DNA of 64,000 bases from Burkholderia sp. LMG 13014 (GCF_905232215.1 NZ_CAJNKE010000001.1:1-64000), one strand, 5' to 3'. Counted from the first letter of the stretch, positions 30,001 to 38,512 are shown. Translations and numbers: made by a program. The notes: generated from the letters alone by a model not told the origin.

Positions 30001-30540
30001 TGGGGGACGCTGCTGCGAGGCTGGGCGACGAGCGTGCAAGGCAACCTCCAGGACGGCATTGCGCAGATGCGGCTGGGCCTCGACGCGCAACGGGCAGCCG
30101 GCGGCGAAGACCAGCGTCCGTATTCTCTCGCGTTGCTCGCCAACGGTTATTGGCGCGCGGGAGACAGGCGGGCAGCAACGGGCATGTTGGAGGAGGCCCG
30201 GGCGATCGTCGAGAAAACCGGCGAGCATTGCTACGAGGCGGAGCTGTACCGGCTCACCGGACTCTATCTGGCCGGCGAGGCAGGCACGGCACCTGAACGC
30301 GACGACGAAGCCGCCGACTGCTTTCTCAGGGCGATCGCACGGGCGCGCCAGCAGGGTGCCAGGGCGCTGGAACTGCGGGCAGCGTCGGACCTCGCCCGGC
30401 TATTGCAGCGGCAGGGCAAGACCGCGGACGCAACTCAAGCGCTGTACGACGTATACGCCTGGTTCACGGAAGGCTTCGATACAAGCGACCTGCAAGAGGC
30501 CAAAGCGCTGCTGGACGCATTGGACGCGCACGCGGGATGA
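27094..30540 (+). CDS. Zinc-ribbon / cyclase-homology / AAA ATPase / TPR signalling protein
   Basis: An 1148-residue protein. Two zinc ribbons (CALCGSENPPGARFCQEC and CPQCGHDTAPAARFCSHC) occupy residues 1-50. A class III cyclase-homology domain (about 95-270) follows, then an AAA/STAND ATPase with P-loop GEAGVGKSR (about 330) and Walker B LLFEDLQWLD. TPR-like helices follow from about 700 to the end. The cyclase metal ligands D108 and D152 and the arginine R234 are present, but the asparagine four residues before that arginine is H230, so catalysis may be weakened. Such proteins are usually regulators. It lies after a true adenylate cyclase gene, which suggests a shared cyclic-nucleotide pathway. 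Confidence 0.88.
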   Translation: MRCALCGSENPPGARFCQECQAVLPRTCPQCGHDTAPAARFCSHCGASLVATTAASPPSRPPGREPPPTPVHYTPDHLAERIRAEHAAMEARGEPAGERKTVTALFADMAGSTALIHDLDPEVAHRLIVPVVGLMMEAVHYYEGYVAKSLGDGILALFGAPIAHEDHAQRALFAALRMQQAMRQHGDRIRLQEGIPLQIRVGVHTGEVVVRSIRTDDLHTDYDPLGHTIHIASRIEGIAAPTSILVSESTHRLAEGYFEFKALGATQLKGIPAPLHVYEALGLGALRTRLQRAAHRGLARFVGRETEMEHLNRALEDVRAGQGRMVGVVGEAGVGKSRLFHEFKERSRRGALVLETFSVSHGKAFPNLPLIELLKNYFQITTQDDERRCREKVIGKVLTLERSFEDLVPYILYLLGIGEGGPVLVEMDAQIRRERTFDAIGQLLARESRNQPVYLLFEDLQWLDRETEAFLAYLIDRVPDARILLLVNYRPEYRPAWARAAHGSTLRLEPLGPSDAQGLLAALLGEDRSLVPLKQLILEKTEGNPFFMEEVVRTLVEERSLLGEAGRYRIVETPATLHIPTTVQGVLAARIDRLPIEEKELLQALAVIGHEFSFNLIQRICGDEPARGDELRRLLAHLEAAEFIYECPAFPEVNYSFKHALTQEVAGRSLLTERRTTLHERTAQAIEVLFPTRIADYCSELAHHYSQSGNIPKAVEYLHRAAQQALRHAAHHDAMHHLGAALALLKGLPDTPMRAHWELTLLLSLGPVLMDVRGYGANEVGATYMRALELCERTGDASQRFATQLGLRMHHVVRGEYALAIELGMQMLNTAQDANDAGFLIEAHSALGSCFFLQGDFDAARTHMERALALYDPEQHQAHVFAHGVDPGIRALSFLVLILWIQGYPDQALKRSGEALALAQNLSYGPSLAFSLTYTAHLHQLRREPVQAAERAEAVIAVSTEHGLPYWLAWGTLLRGWATSVQGNLQDGIAQMRLGLDAQRAAGGEDQRPYSLALLANGYWRAGDRRAATGMLEEARAIVEKTGEHCYEAELYRLTGLYLAGEAGTAPERDDEAADCFLRAIARARQQGARALELRAASDLARLLQRQGKTADATQALYDVYAWFTEGFDTSDLQEAKALLDALDAHAG

Positions 30541-30616
30541 ATGGACCTGCGGCGTACGACGACGCATCGTGTGACCACGTGCTGTTCGCGAACCGCCGCT
30601 GCTCGAGGAGACAGGC

Positions 30617-31666
30617 ATGATAACCAAGCACACTCGACGCCGCCACGATGGTGCGCGCAAACCGATCGCGCTGGCGCTGCAGGGCGGCGGGATGCACGGC
30701 GCATTCACCTGGGGCGTGCTCGACCGGCTGCTCGAGGACGGCCGGCTTGACATCGAGGGTGTCAGTGCAACCAGCGCCGGCGCGATGAATGCCGCCGTGT
30801 TCGCATACGGGCTGCTGAAGGGGGGCGAGGACGGTGCGCGTGAGGCGCTGCACGACTTCTGGCAGGCGGTCGCCCGATCGGCGGAGCACTACAATCCGTT
30901 GCGCTGGGCGCCGTGGCTGAAGGGCACGCACAGCTTCGGGCTCGATCACTCGCCGCTCTATGCGTTTGCCGACATGATGCTGCGCGTTTTCTCGCCTTAC
31001 CAGTTCAATCCGAACAACCTGAATCCGCTGCGCGAAGTGCTCGAAAGCCAGGTCGACTTCGACGCGCTGCGCAAGCATTGCCCGATCCGGTTGTATCTCT
31101 GCGCAACCAACGTCGAGACGGGGAAGATCCGCCTCTTCACCGGAGAGGATGTCTGTGCGGACGCTGTACTGGCATCGGCATGCGTGCCGACACTGTTCCA
31201 GGCGGTCACGATCGACGGCGAGTTCTACTGGGACGGCGGCTACATGGGCAATCCGGCCATCTATCCGCTCATCTACAACTGCACGACGCGCGACGTCGTG
31301 ATCGTGCACATCAATCCGCTCGTACGCCGCGGCGTACCCGTCACGGCAGCGGAGATTCTCAACCGGATCAGCGAGATCAGCTTCAACTCGTCGCTGATGC
31401 GCGAGATGCGAGCCATCGCGTTCGTCACCGAGCTGATCCAGCAAGGCACGATCAAGCGCGGCGAGATGAAGGAAATGCTGATCCATTCCATTCGCGCCGA
31501 CGACGCGCTGAGCGCGTTGAGTGTATCGAGCAAGTACAACGCGGACTGGGGGTTCCTGAGCGAGCTGCATGACCACGGACGACGCGAAGCGGATGCGTGG
31601 CTCGCGCATCACTACGGAAATATCGGACAGCGGTCGAGTATCGACATTCGCAGGGAATTTCTCTGA
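30617..31666 (+). CDS. Patatin-like phospholipase
   Basis: A 349-residue hydrolase of the patatin/RssA class. The oxyanion hole GGGMHGAF lies near residue 23, the nucleophile serine is in SATSAGAMN near 51, and the catalytic aspartate is in WDGGYMGNP near 208. The usual GxSxG elbow reads ATSAG, a variation common in bacterial members. No signal peptide is visible. It may cleave membrane lipids or act in a regulatory role. It sits directly after the large cyclase-AAA-TPR gene, 76 bases away, so the two could be cotranscribed. Confidence 0.88.
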   Translation: MITKHTRRRHDGARKPIALALQGGGMHGAFTWGVLDRLLEDGRLDIEGVSATSAGAMNAAVFAYGLLKGGEDGAREALHDFWQAVARSAEHYNPLRWAPWLKGTHSFGLDHSPLYAFADMMLRVFSPYQFNPNNLNPLREVLESQVDFDALRKHCPIRLYLCATNVETGKIRLFTGEDVCADAVLASACVPTLFQAVTIDGEFYWDGGYMGNPAIYPLIYNCTTRDVVIVHINPLVRRGVPVTAAEILNRISEISFNSSLMREMRAIAFVTELIQQGTIKRGEMKEMLIHSIRADDALSALSVSSKYNADWGFLSELHDHGRREADAWLAHHYGNIGQRSSIDIRREFL

Positions 31667-31729
31667 GCGCATCGCGGTAACGTCGGCGTGCGGCGATCGT
31701 GTCGTGCCGCCACGAGCCAAGGAGCGAAC

Positions 31730-32344
31730 GTGAACCAGACGCAGGCGCGGTTCGTCGCGTTGTGGGCGTGCAGTGGCGGGAAACATGCCGAGTATGTCTA
31801 TGACACGCTGGCGCGAAGCTATGCGGAGCCGGCGCGGCATTACCATACGCTCGCGCATGTGCGGCGATGCCTGCGTCATGTCGACCTCGCGCGTGACTGG
31901 ATTCCCGAACCGGATGTGGTCGAACTCGCGCTCTGGTTCCACGACGTGATTTACGTGCCGGGCGCGAAGAACAACGAGCAGCACAGCGCCGACTGGTTCC
32001 GGCACCTGGCAGCGGGGCAGATCGGCGCGTGCGACCGGATCTGCGCGATGATTCTCGCGACGACCCACGCGGGAACCGTTGCGGAACTGGATACCCGTTT
32101 CGTGTGCGACATCGACCTGGCCGCGCTGGGCGCTTCCCGCAGGCAATTTCGCGAAGACGGCCGCCTGCTCCGGGCCGAGCGCCCCGATCTCGACGACCGG
32201 GCTTACGACTTTCATGAACGGACGATTCTTCGCTGGCTGCTCGTCCGCCCGCGTATTTATCTGACGGATTTCTTCCATGCGCGCTGCGAAGCGCGTGCGC
32301 GCAGCAATCTGAGCTGGCGGCTGGGCCTGCCGATCCGCGAGTGA
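31730..32344 (+). CDS. HD-type metal-dependent hydrolase (COG4339-like)
   Basis: A 204-residue cytoplasmic protein. Metal ligands of the HD fold are visible: HYHTLAHV near residue 37, the central WFHDVIY near 67 and a histidine in NNEQHSA. A later aspartate (VCDIDLAALG) completes the pattern. The start is GTG 31730, seven bases after AAGGAG. Substrates of this family are unknown; nucleotide or phosphate-ester hydrolysis is usual. Its location after signalling genes would fit second-messenger turnover, but no phosphodiesterase signature proves that. Confidence 0.75.
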   Translation: MNQTQARFVALWACSGGKHAEYVYDTLARSYAEPARHYHTLAHVRRCLRHVDLARDWIPEPDVVELALWFHDVIYVPGAKNNEQHSADWFRHLAAGQIGACDRICAMILATTHAGTVAELDTRFVCDIDLAALGASRRQFREDGRLLRAERPDLDDRAYDFHERTILRWLLVRPRIYLTDFFHARCEARARSNLSWRLGLPIRE

Positions 32345-32462
32345 CGACGGGCGTTCTCGATGGCGCCATGTGCAAGTGCCTGTCGCGACCTGGCCGGCCT
32401 GCGTCACGATTCCGCGGTTGCCGGCGCCGGCACGTTCCGGCTCGAACCGCACCGCGCGACCC

Positions 32463-32769
32463 CGATCGGCGCGGCACGCCGCAGCACGTGGCGCTGTCGA
32501 TCCTGTTCCTGACCATCGCCACATGCGGCATCCTCGCGCTGATGCCGATCGACTGGACCTTTCCGGGGCAGATCCTGTCCGGTACGGCTGCGGCCGCCGG
32601 CATTGCGCCGATCAACTCGGTGGGCAACCTGTTTGGTTTCGCGGGCTCGATGATCACCGGCATGGCCAAGGAAATGACCGGCAACATCAACAACGGCACC
32701 TATGCGCTGGGCGTCTGCCTGCTGGTCAGTTGCGTGCTGATCGCGTTTATTCCGCGCGACGTCCTGCAG
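32463..32769 (+). pseudogene. MFS transporter, 3' fragment
   Basis: This frame encodes the last four or so membrane helices of an anion:cation-symporter-type MFS permease: QHVALSILFLTIATCGIL, then GIAPINSVGNLFGFAGS and CLLVSCVLIAFIPRDV. The first two thirds of the gene are absent, because the frame begins right after the HD-hydrolase gene. The reading continues past the natural end into unrelated DNA. It is a deletion remnant. Confidence 0.65.
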
Positions 32770-33028
32770 CCGCCGGCCAGCCGGCAGGTGCTTCGCAGTC
32801 CGCGGCGTTGCGGGGTTTTCGCATCGCGCCGGCCCGGCAGCGGACGCGACAGGCAACGCGTGGGCGGATCGAAACGTTCGCCGCCATCCCGCCGCTGCGA
32901 GACAGGTCGACGAAGTTGGCGAGTGCATCCCGGGCCGGATTGAACCGATCGATTCCCGTGCAGAAATTTTATATCAGGGGGGGAGCGGAGAGTCTTGCAC
33001 GCATTGGCTTGGGTCACGGCCACCATTC

Positions 33029-33049
33029 AAAGTTAAATGGATGGTGAAG
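33029..33049 (+). repeat. Dispersed 21-bp repeat, copy B
   Basis: It matches 681-701 at 19 of 21 bases, and the similarity continues weakly to about 33065. It lies between the MFS fragment and the aldehyde dehydrogenase fragment, i.e. again at a breakpoint. Confidence 0.45.
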
Positions 33050-33101
33050 TTTTCCGGGTGGTCCGGTCGGGTCCGCAGTAATTCATTCACGCCCGGTCTG
33101 A

Positions 33102-33362
33102 CGCTTCGGGGATGCCGACATCGTCTCGTGGGCGAACGATTCCGGTTATGGTTTGGCGAGTTCCATCTGGACGGCTGATGTCGGGCGAGCCATGCGCGCG
33201 AGCGCCGAGCTTCAGTATGGGTGCACATGGGTGAATCGCCATTTCAACCTGATTTTGGAAATGCCGCACGGCGGCATGAAGATTTCGGGCTATGGCACGG
33301 ATAGTTCGATGTATGCCCTTGAGGACCATAGCTGCGTCCGGCATGTGACGATTGCCAATTAG
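33102..33362 (+). pseudogene. Aldehyde dehydrogenase, 3' fragment (gamma-aminobutyraldehyde type)
   Basis: The frame reads [20 protein letters not shown], then [28 protein letters not shown] and [17 protein letters not shown] before the stop. This is the C-terminal oligomerisation and cofactor region of aldehyde dehydrogenases, closest in pattern to 4-aminobutyraldehyde dehydrogenases. The catalytic cysteine domain is missing and an in-frame stop lies just before 33102. It is followed by an orphan amino-acid binding protein gene. Confidence 0.75.
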
Positions 33363-33856
33363 ATCGCTCCCTGGGTGGCTAATACGTTCGACGCGCATAT
33401 GCAGGACCGCGCGGGATACGGTCGATTATTTTCGATGTGCCGCATAGCAATCGAATGAAGCCAATGAATCGAAATTCTGGATGCTCAATCGGATCAGGCA
33501 CAATAGAGCCGGAATCGGTGATCTGAAAAGGCCCATGCTTGCGTGTGCCGAATCAAGCACGGCGGAAGCGCCCGCTATTCCTCGAAACAGAGGATGGAGA
33601 ATCGTCCATCCGGTCGTCGCGTTATCCAATACGAAAGATTGCCTCTGCCGTTGCTTGGCGGCAATGCCGTCGTATTGCCGCGGTGGAGCAATGCTGGGTT
33701 GAGGCGGCGCGGCGACCGATGGCGACCGACGGCGGGGGCTCGGTGGCTGTCATGCAGGTGTCCGGTTTCGACGAATCAGGCGTCGTCACCCGTTTCGAAT
33801 CGATCTGTTCGAAGGGTAAACGCCAACGCAGTTATTTCAACTACATGGAGCAAAGA
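33363..33856. other. Intergenic upstream of the orphan binding-protein gene
   Basis: About 490 bases with lower GC and several short frames that lack any motif. No gene is supported. The 3' part must contain the promoter and ribosome site (GGAG at 33847) of the binding-protein gene. Confidence 0.4.
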
Positions 33857-34630
33857 ATGAAGAGGATCATGATCGGACTGGTTGCGCTTGCCATATCCGC
33901 AACCGGGTTTGCCAAGGAATGGACGACGATTCGCATTGGCGTCGACCCGTCTTATCCTCCGTTCGAATACAAGAAGCCGTCCGGCGAATTGACTGGCTTC
34001 GGCGTGGACCTCGGCAATGAAGTGTGCAAGCGCCTCAACGCGAAATGCCTGTGGGTCGAAAATGCATTCGACGGCATGATTCCCGGCCTGAAGGCGCGGA
34101 AATTCGACGCGGTCCTGTCGTCGATGTCGATGACGCCTGCGCGATTGAAGCAAATCGATTTTTCGAACAAGACGGCGCACGCACCGACGTTTCTTGTCGC
34201 GAAAAAGGGCTCGGGTATCGAGCCGACGCCGGCATCGCTCAAGGGTAAAGCCGTCGGCGTGCTGCAAGGCTCGATGCAGGAGACGTATGCGAAGGCGCAT
34301 TGGGAAGGTATCGGCGCGCGCATCCTGTCGTATCAGAACCAGGATCAGGTGTATGCCGACCTGACCAACGGCCGGCTCGATGCTGCGTTGCAAAACGGCG
34401 TGCAAGCATCGCGCGGTTTCTTGAATACGCCGCAAGGCAAGGACTACGCGTTCGCGGGCGGTGAGCTGAACGATCCGAAGATTTTCGGACCGGGTCAGGG
34501 CATCGGCATTCGCAAGGAAGACACGGACCTGAAGGACAAGATCAACACGGCGCTCGCCGCGATCCGTGCCGACGGGACGTATGACAAGATCGCCAGTCGC
34601 TATTTCAATTTCGACATCTACGGCAATTGA
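33857..34630 (+). CDS. Amino-acid ABC transporter periplasmic binding protein (orphan)
   Basis: A 257-residue family 3 binding protein. A signal peptide (MKRIMIGLVALAISATGFA) is followed by IRIGVDPSYPPFEYKKPSG and GFGVDLGNEVCKRLNAKC, as in lysine-arginine-ornithine and histidine binding proteins. No permease or ATPase gene is next to it, so it must use an importer encoded elsewhere or is left over from a lost locus. The aldehyde dehydrogenase fragment before it suggests that a polyamine or amino-acid catabolic cluster once stood here. ATG 33857 has GGAG at the right distance. Confidence 0.9.
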   Translation: MKRIMIGLVALAISATGFAKEWTTIRIGVDPSYPPFEYKKPSGELTGFGVDLGNEVCKRLNAKCLWVENAFDGMIPGLKARKFDAVLSSMSMTPARLKQIDFSNKTAHAPTFLVAKKGSGIEPTPASLKGKAVGVLQGSMQETYAKAHWEGIGARILSYQNQDQVYADLTNGRLDAALQNGVQASRGFLNTPQGKDYAFAGGELNDPKIFGPGQGIGIRKEDTDLKDKINTALAAIRADGTYDKIASRYFNFDIYGN

Positions 34631-34645
34631 GCGCGTGCGCGTCCT

Positions 34646-34668
34646 GCCCGTCGCACCGAGTGACGGGC
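34646..34668 (+). terminator. Short hairpin after the binding-protein gene
   Basis: GCCCGTC and GACGGGC form a 7-bp stem with a 9-base loop, 16 bases after the stop. No T-run follows, so termination strength is uncertain. Confidence 0.4.
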
Positions 34669-34787
34669 GCGTGACGTAGCCGGCGCGGCGGAACGAAGCG
34701 GCCGCATGACAATGTGTCCGCCGCGCCGAAGCATGTGTGAAGGGTGACCCTGGCCCACAAAACTGTCGTACCCGGAACGAGGCAGAA

Positions 34788-35432
34788 GTGAGAGACGAAG
34801 ACTTTGATCTCTTTATCGAGACCTTCTCTGAGGCCACTAGCCGGGTCGAGGTTCCGCACGCGAGTTTCGACAGGTTCGCGAATAGGTTGCCGGATCAGCT
34901 CCTGAAGTATTGGGAGCAAGAAGGTTGGGGTGGCTATGCTGATGGCCTGTTCTGGATCGTGAACCCGGAGAAGTATCAAGATATCCTTAATATCTGGCTG
35001 AAGGGCACGATCTTTGAGGAAGCCGATAACTATCATGTCATCGCTCGAACAGCTTTCGGGAAGCTGTATGCGTGGGGTGAAAAGACTGGGCCGAGCCTGA
35101 CGGTTTCATGCCCTACGCATTCTCTGATTGCTCTGGAGAAGGATATGAAGGGGCCGCTCAAGAATCCGGACTTTCGTGTTCAAACCTTCTTTGGCGCCAA
35201 GACGCGGAGCGAATGTGACTTCAAGGATGAGTCGAAGCAGCCGTTGTTCAAACGCGCAGTCGGCAAGCTTGGACAGCTTGAGCCGAACGAGATGTATGGC
35301 TTTGAGCCGGTTCTGATCGCCGGCGGTCAAATGAATCTCGATCATCTGAAAAAGGTGGATCTCGATGTCCATTTGACGATTTTACGGCAGCTTGCAGCGC
35401 CGAAGATGCCATTCATTAGCAATCCGACTTGA
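34788..35432 (+). CDS. GAD-like (DUF1851-type) domain protein, possible immunity protein
   Basis: A 214-residue soluble protein. It shows FDRFANRLPDQLLKYWEQEG and GYADGLFWIVNPEKYQDIL, the pattern of the GAD-related/DUF1851 pair seen in contact-dependent and type VI immunity proteins. GTG 34788 follows GAGG at a good distance. Base composition is lower in GC than neighbouring metabolic genes, which suggests transfer. No toxin gene adjoins it, so it would be an orphan immunity gene. The functional label is inference from the family. Confidence 0.7.
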   Translation: MRDEDFDLFIETFSEATSRVEVPHASFDRFANRLPDQLLKYWEQEGWGGYADGLFWIVNPEKYQDILNIWLKGTIFEEADNYHVIARTAFGKLYAWGEKTGPSLTVSCPTHSLIALEKDMKGPLKNPDFRVQTFFGAKTRSECDFKDESKQPLFKRAVGKLGQLEPNEMYGFEPVLIAGGQMNLDHLKKVDLDVHLTILRQLAAPKMPFISNPT

Positions 35433-35564
35433 TTCCGTGTACGGTAGGGATGGCAAAGAGGATCAGATGAGGGATGGCGACCTTGAATTTTTCACCGATC
35501 GCCATGCCCTGACGTCTGTTCCCTGACCATGTGCAGGGTATGCACCGGCTGCGCAAGGACGGCA

Positions 35565-36239
35565 TCACGGCATCTTCAGACGAGACGGTGGATAGGGAGC
35601 TGGCATCATCCGCGAATCGTAGGCGGGCTTTTCGACACCCAGCAGTGATAGAAGCGGTGGATCAAAGCAATTCTCCGGAAAGAAGTTGCTGAAGTAGGAA
35701 ACGTCTTCGCCACGGTCCATCCTCTCGAACATGGCTTCGATGGGCCCCCAATAGTATCGCCAGGAAAAAACGTCAAGCTCGCGTTGTCGATCTGGCGGAA
35801 GCGCATCGATTGCAATCGCGCTCAACCCGTCACGAGTGAACTGATAGGCACGCCAAAGCGAGTCGATCAGGAAATTCGGCGCACTGGGCGAGAATGCGAC
35901 ATAGTCCACGCCGGCTCGGTCTCGATATCCTGCAATGCGGGTAAATGCGCGGAAGGACGGGACTGCTGCCATGCTATCTGGATCGCGCAATTCAAGCTGA
36001 TAGTAATAGAACAAGGTCTCCGTGGCTTCGTCATGCCGGATGAGCAGCTTGTTTCCGGGATTGTGGTAGTGCCCGGTTGCCGGGTCTATATAGCCACCGG
36101 AACTATCCCGCTGCAGGCCCGGCTTCTTGCCGAAAATGCATCGAACGTCGTCGATCAACGCATCACCCCAGTCTTCATAGAATCGGGTCAACTGTTCATT
36201 GCTGATCGCTACTGAAGCATAGATACCAACCGGTTCCAT
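35565..36239 (-). CDS. Hypothetical protein
   Basis: A 224-residue soluble protein with an aromatic-rich sequence (ETLFYYYQLEL, FSWRYYWGPIEAMF, DVSYFSNFFPENCF). I do not recognise the family. Its DNA has lower GC than the catabolic genes and it lies beside the GAD-like gene, so it may belong to the same imported toxin/immunity cargo. The C-terminus ends in a proline-rich tail. The frame is long and evenly biased, so it is probably a real gene. Confidence 0.55.
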   Translation of the reverse strand: MEPVGIYASVAISNEQLTRFYEDWGDALIDDVRCIFGKKPGLQRDSSGGYIDPATGHYHNPGNKLLIRHDEATETLFYYYQLELRDPDSMAAVPSFRAFTRIAGYRDRAGVDYVAFSPSAPNFLIDSLWRAYQFTRDGLSAIAIDALPPDRQRELDVFSWRYYWGPIEAMFERMDRGEDVSYFSNFFPENCFDPPLLSLLGVEKPAYDSRMMPAPYPPSRLKMP

Positions 36240-36789
36240 CTGTTCGCTCCGTCAGGTTTTGACCTCATCAAAACAGCATGATTATCTGATCAAACTCTGG
36301 CGTCGCACAACGCGTGACGACGCGGACTGCCGGCGCTGAAACAGTACCGCGGGCGAGTTGAAACCGGGCTTCGCGACGCGGCCGGAAGTGACGTTTCCAA
36401 TGTCAGTAACAAGATGCGTCCCAGGTCACTTTCTCTGCATCGGGTTCGTGCGTTTTTGCATATGAGATGGGTTTTTTCGTCTCTACGCCGTGGAAATCCA
36501 AGCCAATACACTCGGTAACGGTATCGCGGAACGGCGCTCTGCGTTTCGCAACCGCGCGTCGACAGGAATGCAGTGCATCTCGCGTGGGATAGCGACCGCG
36601 CTGCAGATGCACGATGGTGACTTGCCGGATGATGCGATCGAGTGCCGTTTTTGCCGCAGCGGCTCCACGAGGTACCGCTCGAAGCACAGCGCATGACGAT
36701 TGTGCGGCGGCCATGACATGACCACCGGCAATGCTCAACGATAAATGAAGCAGATAACAAAGTGTGCGACCGCACTGAGTGAGACAGCG
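36240..36789. other. Intergenic, no gene recognised
   Basis: About 550 bases. A minus-strand frame at 36483-36731 (82 codons) has no family features and poor codon bias, so I do not call it. No CymR-type operator was found here, so the acyl-CoA synthetase that follows is not obviously under the same control as the cym genes. Confidence 0.4.
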
Positions 36790-38502
36790 ATGACACGATT
36801 TACTCCTTCCGCGCAGGCTTTTCTCGACGCACGCGATCTGCTGCTGCAGCATCGCACCGACTACGAGCGCGCGTACGCCGAGTTCACCTGGCCTGAACTT
36901 GAGACATTCAACTGGGCGCTCGACTATTTCGATGTGATGGCCGAGCGTAACGACAATCCGGCGTTATGGATCGTCGACGATCCGGCCGGGTCGGGCAACA
37001 CGTTCACGTTTGCGCAGATGGCCGAGCGCTCGTCACGCGTGGCCAACTTCCTCAGAGGGCTGGGGGTGACGCGTGGAGACAGGCTGCTGCTGATGCTGCC
37101 GAATCGCGTCGAACTCTGGGACGTGATGCTGGCCGCGATGAAGCTCGGTGCCGTCGTGCTGCCAGCCACGACCCAACTGTCCGCGGACGATGTTCGCGAG
37201 CGGGTGGAAGTGGCCGGGGCGCGTTTCGTCGTTGTCGATGCGGCGGAACTCGGGAAGTTCGACGCGCTCGATGTCGACATGACGTTCATCGCGGTCGGCG
37301 CTGCGCCGGGCGCAGCACGTGGCTGGATCGACTTCGGCCGCGCATATGAAGCGAGCGCCTCGTTCGAACCGGACGGTCCGACGAAAGCGACCGATCCATT
37401 GCTGCTGTACTTCACGTCGGGCACGACGTCGAAGCCGAAGCTCGTCGAGCATACGCATCAAAGCTATCCGGTCGGACACCTCTCGACGATGTACTGGATC
37501 GGGCTGCAGCCGGGTGACGTGCACTGGAACATCAGCTCGCCGGGCTGGGCGAAGCACGCGTGGAGCTGCTTCTTTGCGCCGTGGAATGCGCAGGCGTGCG
37601 TGTTCGTCTACAACTATGCGCGCTTCGTACCGAAAGAGACGCTGGATGTACTCGTTCGTTGTGGGGTCACGACGCTCTGTGCGCCGCCGACCGTCTGGCG
37701 GATGATGGTGCAAGAGCCGCTTGCGTCGTATCCGGTGAAGCTGCGTGAGATCGTCGGTGCGGGCGAACCGCTGAATCCGGAGATCATTGAGCGGGTGCGG
37801 CATGCATGGAACGTCACGATCCGCGACGGCTTCGGCCAGACCGAAACGACCTGCCAGATCGGTAATTCTCCGGGCCAGCCCGTCGTCAACGGATCGATGG
37901 GGCGGCCGTTGCCCGGGTACCGTATCGAACTTGTCGATGCAGACGACCAGCCCGCGAGCGAAGGCGAAATTGCGTTGCCTCTCGAGCAGCGTCCGGCCGG
38001 CTTGATGACCGGCTATGCGAACAACGAGCAGGCGACCGCGCATGCGATGCGCAACGGCTTGTACCACACGTCGGACGTTGCACTGCGTCTTGACGATGGC
38101 TATTACGTGTACGTCGGTCGTGCGGACGACGTGTTCAAGTCATCCGACTACCGGTTGAGTCCTTTCGAGCTGGAGAGCGTGCTGATCGAGCACGAGGCGA
38201 TCGCGGAGGCGGCCGTGGTGCCAAGTGCCGACCCGCTGCGTCTGTCGGTACCGAAGGCGTTTGTCATGGTGCGCCACGGTTACGATGCCGGCCCCGATCT
38301 CGCTCGTGAGGTATTTCGCTTCTCGCGCGAAAAGCTTGCACCGTATAAGCGGATTCGGCGACTCCAGTTCAGCGATCTGCCGAAGACCATCTCAGGAAAA
38401 ATTCGCCGTGTCGAATTGCGGCGGCTGGAAATGGAACGCGATTCAGGAGCCGGGCGATTCGCGGACGAGTATTGGGAAGAAGATTTTCCCGAGTTGCGCT
38501 GA
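36790..38502 (+). CDS. Medium-chain-type acyl-CoA synthetase
   Basis: A 570-residue AMP-forming ligase. The P-loop YFTSGTTSKPKLVEHTH lies near residue 215 and the motif IRDGFGQTETT near 345. The hinge reads GRADDVFKSSDYRLSPFELE, and the C-terminal lysine is in LPKTISGKIRRVEL. The layout is that of medium-chain acyl-CoA synthetases (MACS). The P. putida cym operon ends with an acyl/acetyl-CoA synthetase (CymE), which is missing from the cym operon in this window. This gene could serve that role, for example activating the isobutyrate released from p-cumate. It has its own terminator at 38513. Confidence 0.87.
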   Translation: MTRFTPSAQAFLDARDLLLQHRTDYERAYAEFTWPELETFNWALDYFDVMAERNDNPALWIVDDPAGSGNTFTFAQMAERSSRVANFLRGLGVTRGDRLLLMLPNRVELWDVMLAAMKLGAVVLPATTQLSADDVRERVEVAGARFVVVDAAELGKFDALDVDMTFIAVGAAPGAARGWIDFGRAYEASASFEPDGPTKATDPLLLYFTSGTTSKPKLVEHTHQSYPVGHLSTMYWIGLQPGDVHWNISSPGWAKHAWSCFFAPWNAQACVFVYNYARFVPKETLDVLVRCGVTTLCAPPTVWRMMVQEPLASYPVKLREIVGAGEPLNPEIIERVRHAWNVTIRDGFGQTETTCQIGNSPGQPVVNGSMGRPLPGYRIELVDADDQPASEGEIALPLEQRPAGLMTGYANNEQATAHAMRNGLYHTSDVALRLDDGYYVYVGRADDVFKSSDYRLSPFELESVLIEHEAIAEAAVVPSADPLRLSVPKAFVMVRHGYDAGPDLAREVFRFSREKLAPYKRIRRLQFSDLPKTISGKIRRVELRRLEMERDSGAGRFADEYWEEDFPELR

Positions 38503-38512
38503 CCTTGTACCG

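Noticed and set aside
32341-32943. A complete 200-residue membrane protein
   Set aside because: Only the middle part is MFS-like; both ends are unrelated sequence, so it is a fragment and not a gene.
36483-36731. 82-codon minus-strand frame upstream of the acyl-CoA synthetase
   Set aside because: No recognisable domain, weak codon bias and no ribosome site, so not called as a gene.
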